From NCBI GenBank assembly GCA_905479015.1, contig CAJQKV010000021.1, forward strand, positions 1 to 49,757: 49,757 bases of DNA, in the 5' to 3' direction. Under the pieces are notes generated by a model that was not told where the DNA came from, ran no database searches, and was given only the letters and a program-made list of their open reading frames with translations. Below, piece after piece: positions 44,604 through 49,757 of this stretch. A program made the position numbers and the translations under genes. Within the stretch, counting starts at the first letter, position 1. The number at the start of each line of letters is the position of its first letter. The DNA is from an uncultured Cyclobacteriaceae bacterium. Lineage in GTDB: Bacteria; Bacteroidota; Bacteroidia; Cytophagales; Cyclobacteriaceae.

Positions 44604-45730
44604 ATCATTTTTGAATAAAAAGGTTTTTCTGTGATTTGGGTCCAAGGGATAATTTTTTTTTGAAATTCCAAAAAGGCCGAGTAGATTTTTTTACTTTGTG
44701 GATCTTGTTCCGTTAATTCGGTAATGGTTTCAACAGTTTTTTCTCTAAGATTGTCCATCACAGCATCAGGATAAGGTCTCATACTCACCGTGGGTTCTGT
44801 TTGAATCTTTGGTAAATAGGTGGCGTTCATCGTATCAAATTTAATGGGAACGATTCGATTCAAACGAAGACATGCTGTTCGAATGATTTCTTGTAAATCT
44901 GTAGGAAGGGCTTCAAATTTTGACTTATTGACCAGCATTTCCAATACGGTACCTAATTCATGCCAACCTGGGTAATAATAATATTTAGCCACATTATGGA
45001 ATCCCATCAGGTAATCATGATACGGACCAATCCATTCAGTAGCATCGATTACGCCTCTTTCCAAATTGGTATATATTTCTCCACCAGCCATGAGCATAGG
45101 CGTACCTCCAGCTTTCGCCAATACCTTCCCCCCCAAGCCAGGCATGCGCATTTTAAGGCCTTTTAAATCATCGATACTGTTGATTTCTCTATTGAACCAC
45201 CCACCCATTTGGCAACCTGTATTTCCTGCACTGATGGGGAGTAAATCGAAAGGTGCATAAAGCTCTTCCCATAATTTTTGACCTCCATTGCAAAGAATCC
45301 AGGTATCCATGAGCTGGGCATTTACACCAAAAGGGATAGTTGAGAGGAATTGACCTGCAGGAAGCTTACCCGCCCAATAATAGGCGGATCCATGATTCAT
45401 TTCTACTGCCCCATTGCTTACCGCATCGAAGCCTTCGAGCGCTGGAATCAATTCACCACCACCATAGACGGTAATTTCCAATCGTCCTCCAGACATTTTT
45501 TTAACCCATTGTGCAAGTTCATTACATCCCTCACCTAATATAGGAAAATTAGGAGACCAAGTAGTGGTCATCTTCCATCTATAGGTATTGTTGAAGTTGA
45601 TGTAGGGGCCCTTTTGAATATTTTGAGCAGCGTCCGTTTGACAACTGACCAGACCGAAAGTACTGGCTGCCGCTACGGATTGAATAGATTTTTTGAGAAA
45701 AGTTCTCCGTTTTTTATTGGTTTTTTTCAA
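44600..45730 (-). CDS. TRAP transporter substrate-binding protein (DctP/TakP-like)
   Basis: Binds an organic acid outside the membrane for a TRAP transporter. 376 residues. The N-terminus is a Tat signal (KKRRTFLKKSIQSVAAAS) followed by a possible lipobox cysteine in GLVSCQTD. The DctP domain (about 50-360) has GCNELAQWVKKMSGGRLEI, the ligand-binding segment DLKGLKMRMPGLGGKVLAKAG and GVIDATEWIGPYHDYLMGFH, closest to the TakP keto-acid-binding group. No dctQ or dctM gene is in the window, so it is an orphan here. The start codon is TTG at 45730: no ATG precedes the signal. The amidase gene overlaps its stop. Confidence 0.9.
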   Translation of the reverse strand: MKKTNKKRRTFLKKSIQSVAAASTFGLVSCQTDAAQNIQKGPYINFNNTYRWKMTTTWSPNFPILGEGCNELAQWVKKMSGGRLEITVYGGGELIPALEGFDAVSNGAVEMNHGSAYYWAGKLPAGQFLSTIPFGVNAQLMDTWILCNGGQKLWEELYAPFDLLPISAGNTGCQMGGWFNREINSIDDLKGLKMRMPGLGGKVLAKAGGTPMLMAGGEIYTNLERGVIDATEWIGPYHDYLMGFHNVAKYYYYPGWHELGTVLEMLVNKSKFEALPTDLQEIIRTACLRLNRIVPIKFDTMNATYLPKIQTEPTVSMRPYPDAVMDNLREKTVETITELTEQDPQSKKIYSAFLEFQKKIIPWTQITEKPFYSKMI

Positions 45731-45869
45731 GGTATCTTAATTTAACGAGATAAAACGAGGGTAATGATTAAAACACAAATTATTTATCTTTTCTTAATTA
45801 TTAGTAAAACAAACATATAAAATGGGCTAACGGCTAATTCAATCAATTTCTCAAGTGACTAACCAAATT

Positions 45870-45923
45870 AGGACATTTTGTCCTTTTTCCCATTTTATTG
45901 ACGGAGACATCAGTCAAATTGAC
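45870..45923. promoter_or_regulatory. Cluster of short inverted repeats between the TRAP gene and clpB
   Basis: AGGACA-TTT-TGTCCT (45870-45884) is a perfect 6-bp-arm repeat. Next come TTGAC (45898), GTCAA (45913) and TTGAC (45919), with the first two forming an inverted pair 10 bp apart. They lie in a divergent intergenic region and could be regulator sites for clpB or the TRAP-amidase operon. No standard heat-shock element is recognised. Confidence 0.3.
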
Positions 45924-45987
45924 CCAAAATATCAAATGGTATCGAATTTGTGAATTCAATAGAAGAAGTGCTTAGAACTTGCTCAAT

Positions 45988-48603
45988 ATGAATTTTAACA
46001 ATTATACCATAAAATCTCAGGAAGCTTTAAACAAAGCTACGGAGATCGCTACGACCCGAGGTCAGCAAGTGATTGAGACCGGTCATTTATTACAGGCTAT
46101 TTTAGAGTCTGATGAAAATTTGATTTCATTTTTATTTAAAAAAATAGGAGTCAATCGATCTATAATTGAATTAAAACTAGACGAAATTGTCCATAAATAT
46201 CCTTTGGTGAGTGGAGGTCAAGCTTATTTATCAAATCAAGCGGCACAAGCATTACAGAATGCAGAAGGCTTTTTAAAGAATTTAGAGGATGAATATGTAG
46301 CCATAGAGCACATTATACTCGGGATACTTAAAGGGAAAGACCAGACGGCTCAATTGCTCAAGGATTCAGGCTTTGCCCAAAAAAGCATTTTAGCAGCTAT
46401 TGTTGAGCTCAGAGGGGGGCAAAAGGTCCAGGATGTGCATGCGGAATCTAAATACCGCGTATTGGATCGGTATTCTATTAACCTCAATGCGTTAGCCTTA
46501 AAAGGTAAAATCGATCCAGTGATTGGACGGGATGAAGAAATCAGAAGGTTACTGCAAATCTTGGCCAGAAGAACCAAAAACAATCCCATTCTTTTAGGTG
46601 AACCGGGGGTTGGTAAAACGGCCATTGTGGAGGGGTTGGCACAAAGAATTGTCTCAGGAGATGTACCTGAGAATCTTAAGTCTAAAGTTATTGTATCCCT
46701 TGATATGGGCTTATTGATTGCTGGAGCAAAATTTAAAGGAGAATTTGAAGAGCGACTCAAAGCAGTGATTAAAGAAGTAACCGATAGCGACGGTGAGATC
46801 ATCCTATTTATTGATGAAATTCATGTACTTATCGGGGCAGGGGGAGGAAATGACGGCGCCATGGATGCGGCCAATTTATTGAAACCAGCGCTTGCGCGGG
46901 GTTCATTACATACAATAGGGGCCACCACCTTGAATGAATATCAAAAATACATCGAGCGAGACAAAGCTTTGGAAAGAAGATTTCAATCGGTTCAAGTGGC
47001 TGAACCCAACCTTCAAGATGCCATATCCATACTCCGAGGGATTAAGGACAAATACGAATTGCACCATGGGGTGCAAATCAAAGATGAGGCCATTATTTTA
47101 GCGGTTGAGCTATCCAGCAGGTACATAACTGATCGATTTTTACCTGACAAAGCCATTGATTTAATCGATGAGGCTGCTTCTAAACTGAGAATAGAAATCG
47201 ATTCCCTTCCTGAGGAATTAGATGAGCAGAACAGAAGAATTAGGCAGCTTGAAATTGAGAGAGAAGCCATTAGAAGAGAAAACGACCAAGCCAAAGCATT
47301 GGACTTGAGTCGTGCCATTGCAGATTTGGAAGGGACTCGTAACGAGTTGAAGGCCAAATGGGAAAATGAAAAAGGGATCATTCATGGTATAAGAAAGCAA
47401 AAAGAGGCGATTGAAAACCTTAAAATTCAAGCAGATCAAATGGAGCGTAGAGGTGAATTAGGTCGTGTGGCTGAGATTCGATACGGTAAGATCATTGAGG
47501 CTGAAAAAAATTTGAAGGGTTATCAAACTCAGCTTTTGGAGATGCAAAAAGGGGATTATTTGTTAAAAGAAGAAGTAGATGGAGCAGATATTTCAGAAGT
47601 AGTAGCCAAATGGACTGGTATTCCATTGGCAAAGATGCTTCAAAGTGAAAGAGTTAAATTATTGCATCTTGAAGAGGAAATAGGTAAAAAAATAGCGGGT
47701 CAATCCGAAGCCATTGCTGCCGTTGCGGATGCGGTAAGAAGGAGCAGAGCGGGCCTGCAAGATCCTAAACGCCCTATTGGATCTTTTATATTTTTAGGGA
47801 CTACGGGTGTAGGTAAGACAGAGCTTGCCAAAGCATTGGCAGATTATTTATTCAATGATGACAGTTGTATGGTTAGAATTGACCTGTCTGAATATCAAGA
47901 AAGTCATGCCGTCAGTAGACTGGTCGGGGCACCTCCGGGTTATGTAGGTTATGATGAAGGGGGACAACTTACTGAAGCGGTAAGAAGAAAGCCCTACAGC
48001 GTCATCCTTTTGGATGAAATTGAAAAAGCCCATCCAGATGTATTCAACGTATTATTGCAGGTATTAGATGAGGGTATTTTGACAGACAATAAAGGGCGAA
48101 CTGTTAATTTCAAAAATACCATCATTATCATGACGACCAACCTAGGGGCTCATTTAATTCAAGAAAACTTCGAGCGATTAGAAGTATGGAATTTTGAAGA
48201 AATTATAGCGGATACGAAGCGACAGGTATTAGATTTAGCTAAAGTATCTTTTCGCCCCGAATTTCTCAATCGAGTAGATGAAACCATCATGTTTAGGCCC
48301 TTGACCAAAGAAAATCTGAGACAAATTGTAGGTATTCAGTTTAAATTGATCCAAAAGAGACTGGAAGAGAACGGAATTAAGATTGAGGCCGATGAAAAAG
48401 TATTGCTGCACTTGGCTGAAATAGGCTTTGATCCCCAAATGGGTGCGCGTCCATTGAAACGAATATTACAAAATGCCTTATTAAATCCATTGTCGAAAGA
48501 AATCCTACAAGGAAATTTAAATAAAGAGGCCGTCATTGGGGTGACTCTAAATGAGGACCAAAACATTGAGTTTATCAATTTAGATGATGTATCTGTAAAT
48601 TGA
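45988..48603 (+). CDS. clpB: ATP-dependent disaggregase ClpB
   Basis: Hexameric AAA+ chaperone that rescues aggregated protein with DnaK. From ATG 45988 it has 871 residues: an N domain (about 1-145, [19 protein letters not shown]), a first ATPase with Walker [10 protein letters not shown] and Walker [10 protein letters not shown], a coiled-coil middle domain (about 400-525) that distinguishes ClpB from ClpA/ClpC, and a second ATPase with Walker [10 protein letters not shown] and Walker [19 protein letters not shown] 45979 is an alternative start, but MNFNNYTIK is the usual beginning in Bacteroidota. Monocistronic. Confidence 0.97.
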   Translation: MNFNNYTIKSQEALNKATEIATTRGQQVIETGHLLQAILESDENLISFLFKKIGVNRSIIELKLDEIVHKYPLVSGGQAYLSNQAAQALQNAEGFLKNLEDEYVAIEHIILGILKGKDQTAQLLKDSGFAQKSILAAIVELRGGQKVQDVHAESKYRVLDRYSINLNALALKGKIDPVIGRDEEIRRLLQILARRTKNNPILLGEPGVGKTAIVEGLAQRIVSGDVPENLKSKVIVSLDMGLLIAGAKFKGEFEERLKAVIKEVTDSDGEIILFIDEIHVLIGAGGGNDGAMDAANLLKPALARGSLHTIGATTLNEYQKYIERDKALERRFQSVQVAEPNLQDAISILRGIKDKYELHHGVQIKDEAIILAVELSSRYITDRFLPDKAIDLIDEAASKLRIEIDSLPEELDEQNRRIRQLEIEREAIRRENDQAKALDLSRAIADLEGTRNELKAKWENEKGIIHGIRKQKEAIENLKIQADQMERRGELGRVAEIRYGKIIEAEKNLKGYQTQLLEMQKGDYLLKEEVDGADISEVVAKWTGIPLAKMLQSERVKLLHLEEEIGKKIAGQSEAIAAVADAVRRSRAGLQDPKRPIGSFIFLGTTGVGKTELAKALADYLFNDDSCMVRIDLSEYQESHAVSRLVGAPPGYVGYDEGGQLTEAVRRKPYSVILLDEIEKAHPDVFNVLLQVLDEGILTDNKGRTVNFKNTIIIMTTNLGAHLIQENFERLEVWNFEEIIADTKRQVLDLAKVSFRPEFLNRVDETIMFRPLTKENLRQIVGIQFKLIQKRLEENGIKIEADEKVLLHLAEIGFDPQMGARPLKRILQNALLNPLSKEILQGNLNKEAVIGVTLNEDQNIEFINLDDVSVN

Positions 48604-48703
48604 TTTAGGTTTATATTATGTCTTATTGGAGCGTAAAGCGCGAATTTATTCAGTTTTAATGTATTTCGTGAAATTTATTTGCAGAAATTAGGGTTAAAAG
48701 GGC

Positions 48704-49420
48704 ATGAGAAGATCTTCAATGGGATACCGATTCGGGTGGATTAAAATCCTGTTCATCCTTGTTGTTTTTTGTAGTCCGCAGCTACTGTACAGTCAGCAAA
48801 AGACATCTGTGAAAATTAATATTGATCAGCAGATCAATATTAATTTTCGGATAGGGATCGCAGGACAATTTTTATTATTTCACGCCAAGGACGATCGTGT
48901 GGTCGATTATTATCACTCTGAAATACACATGAATCAGACCTATTCAATGATAGGTTTGAGCCCCGAAATTGCGATTGAGATCTCGAAATTTTTTAGCCTC
49001 ACCTATGCGCCCACCTTTCGATATGGATATTTAAGAGAAATTTCTTTTGACCAAAAAATCAAGACATTTTATCATGATCACCATTGGGCCATATTTAACA
49101 GACTCAATGTACATAATCAGCTAGGATTAGGTTGGTCTATTTTAAATACTGGCAAAGGCTTTTCTGGTACGCTTATAGAAGTCTATGAAGATGGAAATGT
49201 CTCTCAAGATGATTATATGGATTTACAGTTTATGGCCTTTGCTTTGATCTATAAACGTTCTTTACAATTCGAGCAGCTAGATTATGAACTTAAAGCTCTG
49301 ATCGTTCCTAACGCAGGGATTTCTTTCATTCCCGCAGTGAAGCGATCTTTTATTTTTGGTTTTGCTTTAAGGTATAGACTTCAAAAAAAAATCAATCCAA
49401 AGCAGCCAGTACTTTACTGA
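48704..49420 (+). CDS. Putative outer-membrane beta-barrel protein
   Basis: 238 residues with a signal peptide (about 12-31, IKILFILVVFCSPQLLYSQQ) and alternating strands such as NFRIGIAGQFLLF, FSLTYAPTFRYGYLREISF and FIFGFALRYRLQKK near the end, suggesting a small beta-barrel. I recognise no family. ATG 48719 (MGYRFG) is an alternative start. The DNA for residues about 37-48 (VKINIDQQININ) forms a perfect hairpin at 48812-48847. The last 29 bp overlap the convergent glutaredoxin-like gene. Confidence 0.65.
   Translation: MRRSSMGYRFGWIKILFILVVFCSPQLLYSQQKTSVKINIDQQININFRIGIAGQFLLFHAKDDRVVDYYHSEIHMNQTYSMIGLSPEIAIEISKFFSLTYAPTFRYGYLREISFDQKIKTFYHDHHWAIFNRLNVHNQLGLGWSILNTGKGFSGTLIEVYEDGNVSQDDYMDLQFMAFALIYKRSLQFEQLDYELKALIVPNAGISFIPAVKRSFIFGFALRYRLQKKINPKQPVLY
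48812..48847. repeat. Intragenic perfect hairpin in the outer-membrane protein gene
   Basis: Arms AAAATTAATATTGATC (48812-48827) and its exact complement (48832-48847) flank AGCA. The stem has 16 bp and the loop 4 nt. It lies about 110 bp into the gene, just after the signal-peptide codons. The coded residues INID and ININ explain part of the symmetry. Confidence 0.65.
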
Positions 49421-49754
49421 TGTGGGGTGCAATAAATAATTGTTGATCATTCACAACCACGACAGGGATACTGATTCCCTCAGTATGGCCAGAGGCTTTT
49501 ACTCTTGCTACCATTTCAAGGGCATATTGATCACTTACATCAACATCATAAAAAGTATACTCCAATCCAATAGAGTCTAATTTTGCCTTAAAATTAACGC
49601 AATGTGGGCATTGAAGACTGCCATAAACTACGATTGATTTTTGTATAACTTGAGCAATGATTTTTTCGTTGGTGGTGGTATTTGCCGGTGCTGAACCGCA
49701 TTGGATCAGTGTACCATTTAAGATTAAGATTAAAACTATGGGTAAGATTTTCAT
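49392..49754 (-). CDS. Glutaredoxin/thioredoxin-like lipoprotein
   Basis: 120 residues: lipoprotein signal KILPIVLILILNGTLIQC with lipobox Cys19, then a small thioredoxin-fold domain with the redox motif CPHC (in VYGSLQCPHCVNFKAKLDS, about 42-60), YTFYDVDVSD and the cis-proline segment ISIPVVVVNDQ. It probably acts as a periplasmic disulfide handler or reductant; the partner is unknown. Its start is 3 bp from the right edge of the window, so upstream neighbours are not visible. The 3' end overlaps the convergent outer-membrane protein gene by 29 bp. Confidence 0.85.
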   Translation of the reverse strand: MKILPIVLILILNGTLIQCGSAPANTTTNEKIIAQVIQKSIVVYGSLQCPHCVNFKAKLDSIGLEYTFYDVDVSDQYALEMVARVKASGHTEGISIPVVVVNDQQLFIAPHISKVLAALD

Positions 49755-49757
49755 ATT

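Overview
The window is chromosomal DNA from a member of the Bacteroidota, probably a free-living, AT-rich Cytophagales-like bacterium. The evidence is a SusC/SusD polysaccharide-utilisation locus with a FecR-type regulator, Bacteroidota-specific families (BatD, DUF4293, DUF1573, long NusB, long Lgt), several TAnnTTTG promoter elements, and no visible Shine-Dalgarno sequences. The genus cannot be fixed from sequence alone. I found no tRNA, rRNA, CRISPR array, insertion sequence or prophage.

Layout. 1-900: lgt, minus strand, cut by the left edge. 1047-10106: a polysaccharide-utilisation operon: FecR anti-sigma factor, TonB transducer of SusC type, SusD, a DUF5004-like lipoprotein, a DUF4961-like protein and a GH43 glycosidase, probably for xylan or arabinan-type oligosaccharides. 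The ECF sigma factor expected next to fecR is absent. 10261-16529: batD, aroC, a dicarboxylate/amino-acid symporter, an Nfu iron-sulfur scaffold and a FAD-dependent oxidoreductase. 16561-17155: a multiply broken, unidentified pseudogene on the minus strand. 17171-25761: mostly minus strand: a large FAD/Fe-S 2-hydroxyacid dehydrogenase, a secreted phosphodiesterase-fold enzyme, a plus-strand acyltransferase, a YwqK-like protein, htpG and DUF4293. 25833-30680: truA and two MsbA-like ABC exporters in convergent orientation. 30799-35847: a housekeeping run: Leu/Phe/Val dehydrogenase, nusB, ytxH-like, DUF1573, yajC, ybbR-like, coaE. 35866-42761: a WG-repeat protein, then a dnaE-type polymerase and dinB, a compact translesion-synthesis cassette. 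42954-45730: an exported amidase translationally coupled to an orphan TRAP binding protein. 45988-end: clpB, an outer-membrane protein and a glutaredoxin-like lipoprotein.

How the genes work together. In the sugar locus, SusC and SusD import glycan, the GH43 enzyme trims it in the periplasm, and the SusC signalling domain should report occupancy to FecR. The dnaE-dinB pair would act together in damage-induced DNA synthesis. htpG and clpB are both in the window but in different transcription units.

The most unusual signals are non-coding. There is a perfect 48-bp palindrome between the amidase gene and dnaE. Two 10-bp-arm inverted repeats swallow the start codons of fecR and dnaE. A perfect 16-bp-stem hairpin lies inside the outer-membrane protein gene. 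None of the protein content looks like a wholly new multi-gene system. The best candidates for undescribed biology are the control of the translesion cassette and the sigma-less FecR/SusC locus.
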